This document shows, in pieces, positions 1 to 7,340 of a DNA stretch of 12,583 nucleotides. The notes under the pieces were generated by a model that did not search any database, was not told the DNA's origin, and saw only the letters and a list, made by a program, of their open reading frames with translations. A program made the translations under genes and the position numbers. The stretch is from the NCBI GenBank assembly GCA_025925615.1, contig JAICLN010000072.1, positions 1 through 12,583 on the forward strand, given 5' to 3'. Positions within the stretch are counted from its first letter, which is position 1, and each line of letters begins with the position of its first letter. The DNA is from Actinomycetospora sp. (GTDB lineage: Bacteria > Actinomycetota > Actinomycetes > Mycobacteriales > Pseudonocardiaceae).

Positions 1-2151
1 ACCGCCGTCCCGCCCCCACGCGCGCCGAGCGAACGGACCATACTCTCTACCGCCCCGACGCTCGGCCGATCTCGCGGCGTTCACACCCGCGACCCGCCGC
101 GGCCCGAGGACGACCCCGAGCTCGCCGACCTGCGCCGGCGCGCCCTCGTCTGCCTCGCGCTGAGCCTGCCGGTGATCGTCGTCGCGATGAACGTGTTCTG
201 GCAGTTCCGGTACTGGCAGTGGTTCTCGCTCGTGCTGGCCACGCCCGTGGTGTTCTGGGGCGGGGTACGGTTCCACCGGGCCGCCTGGCGCCACCTGCGG
301 CACGGGTCGCTGACGATGGACACACTCGTCTCGGTCGGCGTGCTCTCCGCGTACGGCTGGTCGGTCGGGACGCTGTTCTTCGGCGAGGCCGGCCTCGGCG
401 GCATCCACCACGGCCTCTCCCTGGTCCCGGCCCCCGACGAGTGGGGCGGCACCCGGACGATCTACCTCGAGGCGGCCGTCGCGATCGTGACCGCCGTGCT
501 GATCGGGCGCTGGATCGAGCTGCGCGGCCGGAAGAAGGCCCTCGCCGCGGGCGGGGCCGGCGCCGACGAGCGCGCCACGCCCGACGCCGTGCTCGTCGTC
601 GCCGACCGCGCCCTGCGGGTGCCGGTCGAGAACGTCCTGGTCGGGGACCACGTCGTCGTCGGGGCCGGGGACACCGTGCCCGTCGACGGCGTCGTGACCG
701 AGGGCACCGCGACCCTCGACGTCGCCGCGATGACGGGGGAGTCCGTCCCGATGGAGACCGCCGCGGGCACTCGCGTCCTCGCCGGCACCCGGGTCACGTC
801 GGGCCGGGTCCTGGTGCGCGCGACCGGGGTCGGGGCCGACACCCAGTGGGCCCGCCTGACCCGGCGCGTGCAGGACGCCCAGCTCGGCAAGGCCTCGGTG
901 CAGCGGCTCGCGGACAGGATCGCCGGCCGGTTCGTCCCGGTGGTCCTCGTGCTCGCCGCCTACACGTTCGGCTTCTGGTGGTTCGCCGACGCCGATGCGG
1001 GCTTCGCGATCGCGGCCGCCATGGCGGTGCTCGTCGTGGCCTGCCCCTGCGCGCTCGGGCTCGCGACCCCGACGGCGCTCGCGGTGGCCGCCGGTCGCGG
1101 GCGCCGGCTGGGCATCCTCATCCGCGGGCCGCAGGTCCTGGAGACGTCCCGGAAGGTCGACACCGTGGTGCTCGACAAGACCGGGACGGTGACGACCGGG
1201 CGGATGGGCCTGCGGTCGGTGCACCGGGCGGCAGGTGTCGACGAGCACGCGGTGTGGCAGTACGTCGTCGCGCTCGAGACCGACGTGGACCACCCGGTCG
1301 CGCGGGCGTTGGTCGAGGCCGGACGCGCAACGGAGCGGAGCCGGACCATCGGGGACGTCCGGGGGGCCGGGGCGGGGACCGTCACGGGCCTCGAGGTCGT
1401 CGACGGGCTAGGCGTGCGCGGCGCGGTCGACGGGACCGCGGCCGTCGTCGGGCGCCGCCGTCTCGTGGAGTCGGCCGGCGTGCAGCTCCCTGCCGACCTC
1501 GACCTCGCCCACCGCGACGCCGAGGCCGCCGGCGCCACCGCCGTCGTCCTGGCCTGGGCCGACGCGGACGGCCGGCTCGCCGCGCGGGCCGTGCTCGCCG
1601 TCGGGGACACGGTGCGGCCGACCTCTGCGGAGGCGGTCGGGCGGATGCGGGCGATGGGGCTGCGCCCGATGCTGCTGACCGGGGACAACGCCGCCGCGGC
1701 GCACGCGGTGGCGGCCGAGGTCGGGGTCGCGGCCGAGGACGTGGTGGCCGGGGTGCTGCCGACCGAGAAGGCCGACGTCGTCGACCGGCTGCGGGGCGAG
1801 GGCCGGGTCGTGGCCGTGGTCGGCGACGGCGTCAACGACGCGGCCGCCCTCGCCCGCGCCGACCTCGGCCTGGCGATGGGCGGTGGTTCGGCGCTGGCGG
1901 TGGACGCCGGGGACCTGACGCTGGTCGGGGACGACCTGCGGGGCGTCACCGACGCGCTGCGCCTGGCCCGCCGCACGCTCTCGACGATCCGCGGCAACCT
2001 GTTCTGGGCGTTCGTCTACAATGTCGCCGCCCTGCCGCTCGCGGCGCTCGGGCTGCTCAACCCCATGATTGCCGGCGCGGCGATGGGACTGTCGAGCATC
2101 TTCGTCGTCGGGAACAGCCTGCGGCTGCGCCGGTTCCAGCCGCGGTTCTGA
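1..2151 (+). CDS. Cu(I)-type heavy-metal P1B ATPase, 5' end beyond the window
   Basis: Membrane pump that uses ATP to move a soft metal, most likely Cu(I), across the cytoplasmic membrane. Numbering from base 1, the P-type landmarks appear in order: actuator TGES near residue 245, metal-binding CPC in CPCALG near 348, phosphorylation DKTGT starting at 392, the HP motif near 431, TGDN near 560 and [10 protein letters not shown] near 608. The last membrane segments carry YN and MGLSS, the YN/MxxSS pattern of the P1B-1 copper group. The first membrane helix lies at about residues 49-62. A GTG at 172 and an ATG at 187 are in frame but would cut that helix, and there is no ATG, GTG or TTG in any plus frame before 172. 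The frame is open to base 1, so I treat the gene as entering from the left. No HMA domain (GMTCxxC) is visible. The gene converges on the NTF2-like gene. Metal choice (Cu rather than Ag) and direction are family inference. Confidence 0.9.
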   Translation, partial: TAVPPPRAPSERTILSTAPTLGRSRGVHTRDPPRPEDDPELADLRRRALVCLALSLPVIVVAMNVFWQFRYWQWFSLVLATPVVFWGGVRFHRAAWRHLRHGSLTMDTLVSVGVLSAYGWSVGTLFFGEAGLGGIHHGLSLVPAPDEWGGTRTIYLEAAVAIVTAVLIGRWIELRGRKKALAAGGAGADERATPDAVLVVADRALRVPVENVLVGDHVVVGAGDTVPVDGVVTEGTATLDVAAMTGESVPMETAAGTRVLAGTRVTSGRVLVRATGVGADTQWARLTRRVQDAQLGKASVQRLADRIAGRFVPVVLVLAAYTFGFWWFADADAGFAIAAAMAVLVVACPCALGLATPTALAVAAGRGRRLGILIRGPQVLETSRKVDTVVLDKTGTVTTGRMGLRSVHRAAGVDEHAVWQYVVALETDVDHPVARALVEAGRATERSRTIGDVRGAGAGTVTGLEVVDGLGVRGAVDGTAAVVGRRRLVESAGVQLPADLDLAHRDAEAAGATAVVLAWADADGRLAARAVLAVGDTVRPTSAEAVGRMRAMGLRPMLLTGDNAAAAHAVAAEVGVAAEDVVAGVLPTEKADVVDRLRGEGRVVAVVGDGVNDAAALARADLGLAMGGGSALAVDAGDLTLVGDDLRGVTDALRLARRTLSTIRGNLFWAFVYNVAALPLAALGLLNPMIAGAAMGLSSIFVVGNSLRLRRFQPRF

Positions 2152-2239
2152 CGGCGGGGGCCCCCTGCGGTTCCGGCGAGGGGTGCCCCTGGTCGGTCTA
2201 GTCGACCGAAGGTGCCCTTCGCTCGAAACCCGGGCCGGG
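2152..2239. terminator. Hairpin cluster between convergent genes
   Basis: The 88 bp between the ATPase stop and the stop of the minus-strand NTF2-like gene contain three short hairpins in a row: AGGGG/CCCCT at 2179-2190, TCGGTC/GACCGA at 2193-2209 and CGAAGG/CCTTCG at 2207-2221. No T-run follows on either strand. A two-way terminator is plausible from position, as GC-rich actinobacteria often use hairpins without U-tracts. Function is inferred. Confidence 0.4.
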
Positions 2240-2719
2240 CTACGAGCCGCCGAGCTGGCTCGGGTGCGGGCGCGGCACCGGGCAGTCCAGCGGGTAGCCG
2301 CGGCCGGCGTAGTCGAAGCCGTCCAGGGCGAGCTCGTGGCGGGACGGGTCGACGGGTGAGGCGTAGTAGGCGCGGATCTCGGCGATGAGGCCGGAGCCGC
2401 GGTCGAAGACGTACCACTCGTCGCCGCGCAGCAGCGTGCCCGAGACCGTCTTGATGTGGCTCCACTCGATCACGGCCTGCGCGCTCGCCGGGTCGGTCAG
2501 CACCCGGTCGACCGTCCAGGCCGACCCGAGCGTCGCGACCCGGTGCGCCCAGTTCGCGGCGATCGTGTCCGCGCCGCGCCAGGCCCCGCCGTACATCCCG
2601 GGCGGGAAGTAGTGCACGGCGTCCGGGGTGAAGCAGGCGACCATGCCCGCGACGTCGGCGTCGTTGCACCCGTCGAAGTAGCGGCGGATCAACGACTCCA
2701 TGTGCTCGGCGGTGAGCAT
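2240..2719 (-). CDS. SnoaL/NTF2-like fold protein
   Basis: Protein of 159 residues with the sequence style of the NTF2/SnoaL-like superfamily, small cone-shaped alpha+beta proteins that act as isomerases, cyclases, hydrolases or plain binding proteins. Seen in it: N-terminal helices (MESLIRRYFDGCNDADVAGM), then the typical FTPDAVHYFPPG and WRGADTIAANW segments, and later strands EWSHIKT and WYVFDRGSGLIAEIRAYY. Size is normal for the family. The start at 2719 is chosen because AGGAGG lies 7 bases upstream (2732-2727). A second in-frame ATG lies six codons later. The gene sits 88 bp downstream of the DsbA-like gene on the same strand, so read-through is possible. No signal peptide or membrane segment is seen. 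Substrate and reaction cannot be read from the sequence, and a link to copper is not evident. Confidence 0.8.
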   Translation of the reverse strand: MLTAEHMESLIRRYFDGCNDADVAGMVACFTPDAVHYFPPGMYGGAWRGADTIAANWAHRVATLGSAWTVDRVLTDPASAQAVIEWSHIKTVSGTLLRGDEWYVFDRGSGLIAEIRAYYASPVDPSRHELALDGFDYAGRGYPLDCPVPRPHPSQLGGS

Positions 2720-2788
2720 CGCGGGCCCTCCTGACCTCCGGGGGCCTGCGAGTGTGCTGTCGCGGGGCCGGGCGCGCGAGGGCGGGGT

Positions 2789-2802
2789 TCCCGACGCCGG
2801 GA
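2789..2802 (-). terminator. Weak hairpin after the DsbA-like gene
   Basis: Five-base arms TCCCG/CGGGA around a 4-base loop lie 6 bases downstream of the DsbA-like stop on the minus strand. There is no T-run. It may only attenuate transcription toward the NTF2-like gene. The assignment rests on position and pairing alone. Confidence 0.2.
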
Positions 2803-2807
2803 CGTCC

Positions 2808-3599
2808 TCAGGGAGTCGCGGGGACGAGCTTGTCCAGGCGGGTGTCGCCGGGCTGGAGGAGGGCGTCGTCGAGGACCATCGTCGGGGTGCCGAAGCCGCT
2901 CGCACCCTGGCGGACCAGCTTCGGGTCGTGCGCGGCCGCGCCGAAGTTCGCGGCGATGTCCTTGCCGTGGACGTTGTTGCGCACGCACGGCTCGAACCCG
3001 GGCCCGGCGCCGAGGCGCTTGCCGAGGTCGACGACCTGGTCGACGGTCCAGCCGGCCTCGCCCTCCTCGGGCTGCGCGGTGTAGAGGCTGACGTGCAGGT
3101 CGGGGAAGATGCCGTTCTCGGCCCCGCAGATCATCGCGTTGCCGCCGAGCGTGGAGTAGCCCTCCGGCTGCGAGCGCTGGTCGAGCATGTTCAGCAGGTG
3201 GTAGCGGATGCGCAGCGTCCCGGTCGAGACCGCCGTGGCCAGGCGCGCCCCACCGCGCGACTCCAGGGCCTGGCAGGCCGGGCAGAGCGCGTCCTCGTAG
3301 AGGTCGAGGGTGTGGGCCGGGCCCTTGCCCTTCGCGCTCTTGGCGACCTTGCCGGTCGGGGTGGGCGCGCCGGCGACCACGACCCCGCCGTCGACGCTCG
3401 TGGGGAACTGCACCGCAGCCCGCGTGATGGGGATCGGGCCCACGGTCGAGGAGCCGCCGGAGGCGTCCGCGTCGTCACCGCGCCCGAAGAGCGTGCTGCC
3501 GATGACGAGCGCGAGGACCCCGACCACCAGGATCCCGACGATCAAGGGCGTGCGGGACCCTGTGCCACGGCTCTGCTGTGCGGCCGAGCGCTTGCCCAT
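2808..3599 (-). CDS. Membrane-anchored DsbA/thioredoxin-fold thiol oxidoreductase
   Basis: 263-residue protein predicted to be anchored by one N-terminal helix (about residues 19-38) after a short basic cytoplasmic tail, with its catalytic part outside the membrane. The thioredoxin-fold part starts near residue 95. CPAC (Cys106, Cys109) is the active site in the context LYEDALCPACQ, and the cis-proline motif is GTPT (Pro239). This order fits the DsbA family, which forms or shuffles disulfides in exported proteins. Two further cysteines (158 and 205) lie in the helical insert and could form a structural or relay disulfide. The ATG at 3599 is preferred because GGGGAGG (3611-3605) is 5 bases away. 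The GTG one codon upstream is too close to it. The gene lies downstream of the copD-ctaG fusion, so thiol chemistry for copper-centre assembly (as Sco-like and thioredoxin-like proteins do for CuA) is a reasonable guess but not shown. Confidence 0.87.
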   Translation of the reverse strand: MGKRSAAQQSRGTGSRTPLIVGILVVGVLALVIGSTLFGRGDDADASGGSSTVGPIPITRAAVQFPTSVDGGVVVAGAPTPTGKVAKSAKGKGPAHTLDLYEDALCPACQALESRGGARLATAVSTGTLRIRYHLLNMLDQRSQPEGYSTLGGNAMICGAENGIFPDLHVSLYTAQPEEGEAGWTVDQVVDLGKRLGAGPGFEPCVRNNVHGKDIAANFGAAAHDPKLVRQGASGFGTPTMVLDDALLQPGDTRLDKLVPATP

Positions 3600-3690
3600 C
3601 ACTGCCTCCCCGACGTTCGACGTGCTCTCGTGGGGAACAACGGCGGAACGCGCCGGAGGGGCGCGTGTCCTGCGGGGTGTGGTCGCCGCC

Positions 3691-3734
3691 CGGCGCCCAG
3701 CGGCGCCGTCCGGGCGTCGTCGTGGGCCGGACGG
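3691..3734 (-). terminator. Double hairpin downstream of the sigC operon
   Basis: Two adjacent GC-rich hairpins follow the stop of the copD-ctaG gene: CCGTCCGG/CCGGACGG (3706-3713 with 3727-3734, 13-base loop), then CGGCGCC/GGCGCCG (3691-3697 with 3702-3708, 4-base loop). They share three bases, so they could be alternatives. No U-tract. Position 20 bases after the stop makes an operon terminator likely. The rest of the 154-bp gap (3600-3753) must hold the start region of the DsbA-like gene, but I see no convincing promoter there. Confidence 0.45.
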
Positions 3735-3753
3735 TCCAATCAGTCCGACCGGC

Positions 3754-5742
3754 TCAGCGACGACGACGCGCGAGGTCGGCGAGCATCGCGTTGTAGGTGG
3801 CGAGCTCGCTGTCGCCGTCGCGGTCGGCCCGGCGATCGTGCCGGGCCCCCTCGCGCTCGTCGTGGCGCGACCACTGCACGAGCAGCGCGATCACCACCGC
3901 GAGCAGCGGGATCTCCCCGGCGGCCCACGCGACGCCGCCGCCGAGGCTCTGGTCGGCCAGCAGGTTCGGCACCCAGGGCAGCGCGAGGTCGCCGAAGAAG
4001 CGCTGCCCGATCACGGTGTCGGTCCCGAAGAGCGCCACCCCGAAGAAGGCGTGGAACGGCATCGACGCCAGCAGCAGCGCGAGGCGGGCGACGTGCGGGA
4101 GCGGCCGCGGGGAGCGGTCCACCCCGATGATCGGCCAGAAGAACAGGTAGCCGGTGACCACGAAGTGCAGGTACATCAGCTGGTGGGCCCAGTGGTAGGG
4201 CAGCGCGGCGCCGTAGATCGGCGAGAAGTACAGCGCGTAGAACGACCCGACGAACAGGACGAGCGCGACGACGGGGTGGGTCAGCACCCGCGACACCGGC
4301 GAGGCGAGCAGCGAGAGCAGCCACTCGCGGGGCCCGTCGAGCGCCGGGCTTCCGTCGTCGCCGGCCCGCGACGGCGGGAGCGCGCGCAGCGCGAGCGTCA
4401 CCGGCCCCCCGAGCACCAGCAGGATCGGCACGAGCATCGAGAGCACCATGTGGGTGCCCATGTGCACGCTGAACATCGCCATCGCGTACTCGCCGAACCC
4501 GCTCGTCGTGGTCCACACGACCAGCGCGCAACCGGCGAGCCAGGCGACGGTCCGGCCGACCGGCCAGGCGTCCCCGCGGCGGCGCAGGCGCAGCACGCCC
4601 GCGACGTAGGCGCCGGCGAGCACCAGCGCGGTGAGGTCGGCCAGCACGTTGACCCGGCCGGGGCCGAGCAGCCCGAGGACGTCGGGCGGACCGGGCAGGT
4701 CGAAGCCGATGATCGTCTCCTGGGCGGAGGTCGTGCGCAGCAGCCCCGGCGGGAACCCGCCGGCCGCCAGCCCGGCCGCGACCGCCGCGAGGCCCAGCGC
4801 CGTCACGGTCCACCCGGCCGGCAGGCGCGGGGCGACCAGCGGTGCCGCGGCCAGCACGACCAGGACGAGCGTGGCGGCGGCGATCCCGCCGTAGAGCGTG
4901 GCCCAGCCCGTGCGAACCAGGTAGACGTCGACGACGAGGAGGCCGGCGACCGCGACCGGCGCGGCCACGAGCGCGACCCATCGGGCCCGCCGGGCGACGA
5001 CCTCGCCGTGGGGCCGGCGCCGGGCACGGTGGCGGGCCAGGGCGACCGTCGTCCCGAACCAGACGGCGAGCGCGACCGCGGCGATCACCGCGGCGTCCGT
5101 GGCGATGTCGTGGTCGGCGCCGACGCTCGCGACGTGTCCGGTCGCGACCGGGGCGACGACGGCGAGCAGGGCGGGGACGAGCGCGCCGACCGCGGTCCGC
5201 CAGGAGAACGTCACCCGGCACATCACGGCCGTGACGGCGGCGGCCACGGCCGCCACCAGGAACCCGGCGGGCTCCTCGAGGGCACCGACCGAGGCGAGGA
5301 AGGCCGACGGGTCGGACAGGACCCGGGCGTCGCCGCCGGTCCCGACGATCACCGTGAGCGGCACCACGACCGATGCCGCCAGCGCCCAGAGCGCGGCCGC
5401 CGTCCCGGCCCGCCGGACGGTGACGTACCCGTCGGCGGACAGGGCGCGCGCGTCGGTCCGCGAGGGGAGCACGACGACCGCCGCGACGAGGCTCCCGACG
5501 GTCAGCCCCGCCGCGAGCAGCACGATCGCCCGGACCAGCGGCAGCGCGACGCGCAGCGCCTCCGAGGGGGTGCTGACGCCGAGGGCGCGGTAGGGCAGGT
5601 CGCCCCAGGCCCCGACGGTGAGCACGACGGCGAGGACGGCGAGCGCCGTCGCGACCAGACCGACGCCGACGGCGAGGACGGGGCGGGTGCGTGCCGGCTC
5701 GGTCGACGGTGTCCGCTCGGCGGGGGGTGCGGTGGTGCTCAC
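3754..5742 (-). CDS. Fused CopD-CtaG copper/cytochrome oxidase assembly membrane protein
   Basis: 662-residue polytopic protein, about 14-16 hydrophobic segments. The first half (after a 20-residue polar start, to about residue 335) looks like the CopD copper-resistance family, including TGHVASVGADHDIATDAAV near 201-219. The second half (about 385-625) matches CtaG/cytochrome c oxidase assembly proteins: MFSVHMGTHMVLSMLVP near 423-439, HWAHQLMYLHFVVTGYLFF near 517-535 and MPFHAFFGVALFG near 561-573. These Met/His-rich membrane motifs are potential copper sites. The C-terminal tail is basic and polar. The likely role is moving or handing over copper for oxidase assembly. From memory, M. tuberculosis Rv0102 is a fusion of this kind and size in a SigC-controlled locus. 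The start is GTG at 5742, whose GTGA overlaps the anti-sigma stop by 4 bases. AGGGA lies 6 bases upstream, so translation is probably coupled. Exact copper direction is unknown. Confidence 0.88.
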   Translation of the reverse strand: MSTTAPPAERTPSTEPARTRPVLAVGVGLVATALAVLAVVLTVGAWGDLPYRALGVSTPSEALRVALPLVRAIVLLAAGLTVGSLVAAVVVLPSRTDARALSADGYVTVRRAGTAAALWALAASVVVPLTVIVGTGGDARVLSDPSAFLASVGALEEPAGFLVAAVAAAVTAVMCRVTFSWRTAVGALVPALLAVVAPVATGHVASVGADHDIATDAAVIAAVALAVWFGTTVALARHRARRRPHGEVVARRARWVALVAAPVAVAGLLVVDVYLVRTGWATLYGGIAAATLVLVVLAAAPLVAPRLPAGWTVTALGLAAVAAGLAAGGFPPGLLRTTSAQETIIGFDLPGPPDVLGLLGPGRVNVLADLTALVLAGAYVAGVLRLRRRGDAWPVGRTVAWLAGCALVVWTTTSGFGEYAMAMFSVHMGTHMVLSMLVPILLVLGGPVTLALRALPPSRAGDDGSPALDGPREWLLSLLASPVSRVLTHPVVALVLFVGSFYALYFSPIYGAALPYHWAHQLMYLHFVVTGYLFFWPIIGVDRSPRPLPHVARLALLLASMPFHAFFGVALFGTDTVIGQRFFGDLALPWVPNLLADQSLGGGVAWAAGEIPLLAVVIALLVQWSRHDEREGARHDRRADRDGDSELATYNAMLADLARRRR

Positions 5743-6563
5743 GCGACGTCCCTGCGCGGCGGCCGCGCCCGAGCGACCGGCCCGAGGTCGTCGCGGGACG
5801 CGAGCGGGGTCCGCGCCGAGTCGGGTCCGGCGTCCTCACCGAGCCGTGGGCCGGCAACGGCGCGCGGAGCCGGCCCGGGGCCGCGTCGCGGGGCACTGCG
5901 CGCGACGGCGAGCGAGAGCACGAACCCGACCAGCAGCACCGCGTGCGTCGCGACCCGGTCCGGCTCCACCCGGCCGGCCGCGAGGTCGAGGCCGCTCAGC
6001 ACGGCGAGCACGACGATGAAGACGCCGAGCACGGGCAGCAGCCCCGCGAGGTGCCGCGTCCACCACGCGCCCGCGACGAACGCCGTCCCGAGGGCGAGGT
6101 TCCAGGCCGCCGTCTCGTGCCCCATGTGCGCCATGTCGGCGCCGCCGAGCATGGCCGACCCGTCGCCGTGGCCGACGAGCCCGACGAGCGCCGCGATGCC
6201 GACGACGATCTGCACGACCCCGACCACCGCGAGCGCCACCCGCGCGCCCACCCGCCGTCGGGACCCCCGCGGCGCGGACGGCAGGACCCGCGCGACGAGG
6301 TCGGGGCCGGCCTCGGCGGGCGCGGTGCGCGTGAGGCGGGTGACGACGGCGGCCTGCTCGCGCCAGGCCGTGCACGCCGGGCAGGTCCGCAGGTGCGCGC
6401 GGACGGCGGGACGCCGCGCCGGGTCGCCCTCGCCGTCGAGCTCGGCGGAGAGCTCCTCACGGCAGGCGGCGCAGTCGCTCGGTCCCATGCCGGGCAGGTC
6501 GTCCTCGACGGTCTGCGGGTTCCCGACGGGCCGGGGAAGTCCCCGGATCCGGTCACGGCTCAC
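5739..6563 (-). CDS. ZAS (zf-HC2) anti-sigma factor with four membrane segments and a Met/His loop
   Basis: Putative anti-sigma factor for the SigC-type protein encoded just upstream. Counting from the internal ATG at 6488 (249 residues): the zinc-binding anti-sigma motif is H32-x3-C36-x2-C39, preceded by C6-A-A-C9. Membrane helices follow at about 82-106, 126-143, 147-169 and 179-197, then a Pro/Arg-rich tail. The loop between helices 1 and 2 should face outside and holds His107, Met113, Met119, His121, Met122 and His124. The start is uncertain: GTG at 6563 overlaps the sigma stop by 11 bases and has GGGGAGG 9 bases upstream, giving 274 residues. ATG 6488 fits the usual family N-terminus but lacks a good ribosome site. 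Family knowledge: ZAS domains clamp ECF sigma factors at the membrane. Copper or oxidase stress as the signal is inference from the loop and neighbours. Confidence 0.85.
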   Translation of the reverse strand: MSRDRIRGLPRPVGNPQTVEDDLPGMGPSDCAACREELSAELDGEGDPARRPAVRAHLRTCPACTAWREQAAVVTRLTRTAPAEAGPDLVARVLPSAPRGSRRRVGARVALAVVGVVQIVVGIAALVGLVGHGDGSAMLGGADMAHMGHETAAWNLALGTAFVAGAWWTRHLAGLLPVLGVFIVVLAVLSGLDLAAGRVEPDRVATHAVLLVGFVLSLAVARSAPRRGPGPAPRAVAGPRLGEDAGPDSARTPLASRDDLGPVARARPPRRDVA

Positions 6564-7116
6564 GGACCGCCGCCTCCCCGGCCGTCGTCGTGGAACCGAG
6601 GCCCTCGACGAGGTCCGCGCGGGCCCGGGCGACGCGGGACCGGATGGTGCCGATCGGGCACCCGACGACCTGCGCCGCCTCGGCGTACCCGAGGCCGAGC
6701 AGCTGGGTGAGCACGAACGCCTCGCGGCGGTCCGTGGGCAGGGCGTCCACGGCGAGGCGCAGCGCGATCCCCTCCGCGACGTCGCCGGGCCGGGCGGCCC
6801 CGAGCGGTTCGTCGGCGTCGTCGAGGAGGGCGGGCGCGACGGGGCGGCGGGCCCGGCGTCGCAGGTGGTCGGCGGCGACGTGGCGGGCGATCGCGAGCAG
6901 CCACGTGCGCGCCGGCGACTCGGCCCGGTACCGGCGCAGCGAGCCGAACGCCCGCTCGTAGGTCTCCTGGGCCAGGTCGGCGGCGGCCCCGCGGTCGGCG
7001 AGGTGCGCCAGCAGCCGCCACACCTGCTGCTGGGTGAGCTCCACGAACCGCGCCGCGGCCGCCCGGTCACCGTCGCGCGCGGCCAGCGCCGCGTCGGTGA
7101 TGACGGCGTCGTCCAT
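6553..7116 (-). CDS. sigC: ECF RNA polymerase sigma factor, SigC type
   Basis: 187-residue alternative sigma factor that directs RNA polymerase to a small set of promoters. Region 2 spans about residues 22-90 (DLAQETYERAFGSLRRY, then ARTWLLAIARHVAADHLRR, the core-binding and -10 reading part). Region 4 spans about 126-170, with the helix-turn-helix LGYAEAAQVVGCPIGTIRSR reading the -35. From memory, these segments and TQQQVWRLLAHL closely resemble M. tuberculosis SigC, including GCPxGTIRSRVARAR, so I use that name. ATG 7116 has GGAGGAG (7133-7127) 10 bases upstream. It is the first gene of a sigma, anti-sigma, copD-ctaG operon. A 6-bp-arm dyad lies about 43 bases upstream of the start. In mycobacteria SigC is tied to copper acquisition genes, and the local gene content fits that. 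No C-terminal extension or extra domain is seen. Confidence 0.92.
   Translation of the reverse strand: MDDAVITDAALAARDGDRAAAARFVELTQQQVWRLLAHLADRGAAADLAQETYERAFGSLRRYRAESPARTWLLAIARHVAADHLRRRARRPVAPALLDDADEPLGAARPGDVAEGIALRLAVDALPTDRREAFVLTQLLGLGYAEAAQVVGCPIGTIRSRVARARADLVEGLGSTTTAGEAAVREP
6573..6579 (-). promoter_or_regulatory. Ribosome binding site supporting the GTG start of the anti-sigma gene
   Basis: GGGGAGG on the minus strand, inside the end of the sigma gene, 9 bases before GTG 6563. The alternative ATG at 6488 only has a GAGGA about 13 bases away. This favours a start that overlaps the sigma stop and coupled translation. Confidence 0.5.
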
Positions 7117-7158
7117 CGCCTGCCCGCTCCTCCGCGTTCGTCCCGTCGCACCACGACG

Positions 7159-7175
7159 GACTGTCGTAGACAGTC
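7159..7175. promoter_or_regulatory. Dyad upstream of sigC, possible operator
   Basis: GACTGTCGTAGACAGTC has perfect 6-base arms (GACTGT/ACAGTC) around 5 bases. It lies in the 224-bp divergent region, 43 bases upstream of the sigC start and 166 bases from the DUF5134 start. Such dyads fit dimeric repressors. A BlaI/CopY-type site is one thought, but I cannot verify the match. It could also be chance. Confidence 0.35.
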
Positions 7176-7249
7176 TCCCCGCCGAGGCCCGGTGGCGGGG
7201 ACACCGGGCCGGTGGGGTTCCTCTCGCCCGGAGAACATGAGAGAAAGGG

Positions 7250-7280
7250 GGGAACGCCTCAGCTCGTGCCGGTTCGTGGG
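7250..7280 (+). promoter_or_regulatory. Putative SigC-type promoter of the DUF5134 gene
   Basis: GGGAAC at 7250-7255 and CGTGGG at 7275-7280 are separated by 19 bases, about 60 bases before the ATG at 7341. The consensus I recall for mycobacterial SigC is SSSAAT, 16-20 bases, CGTSSS. The only mismatch is C for the final T of the -35. Seen directly: the hexamers and spacing. The link to the sigma factor encoded next door is inference. Confidence 0.45.
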
Positions 7281-7340
7281 CGCGCCCTCCTACGGTCGTC
7301 GCCAGGCCCGCGCTCCCCCACGCTCCAGGAGGCCTGACCC

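Noticed and set aside
219..2201. Second plus-strand frame of 660 codons over the ATPase
   Set aside because: Arg/Gly/Pro-rich shadow frame. All P-type ATPase motifs are in plus frame 1.
3600..3690. Plus-strand GGGAAC-like element near 3633 as a SigC promoter
   Set aside because: It points into the 3' end of the copD-ctaG gene, and no gene starts downstream on that strand.
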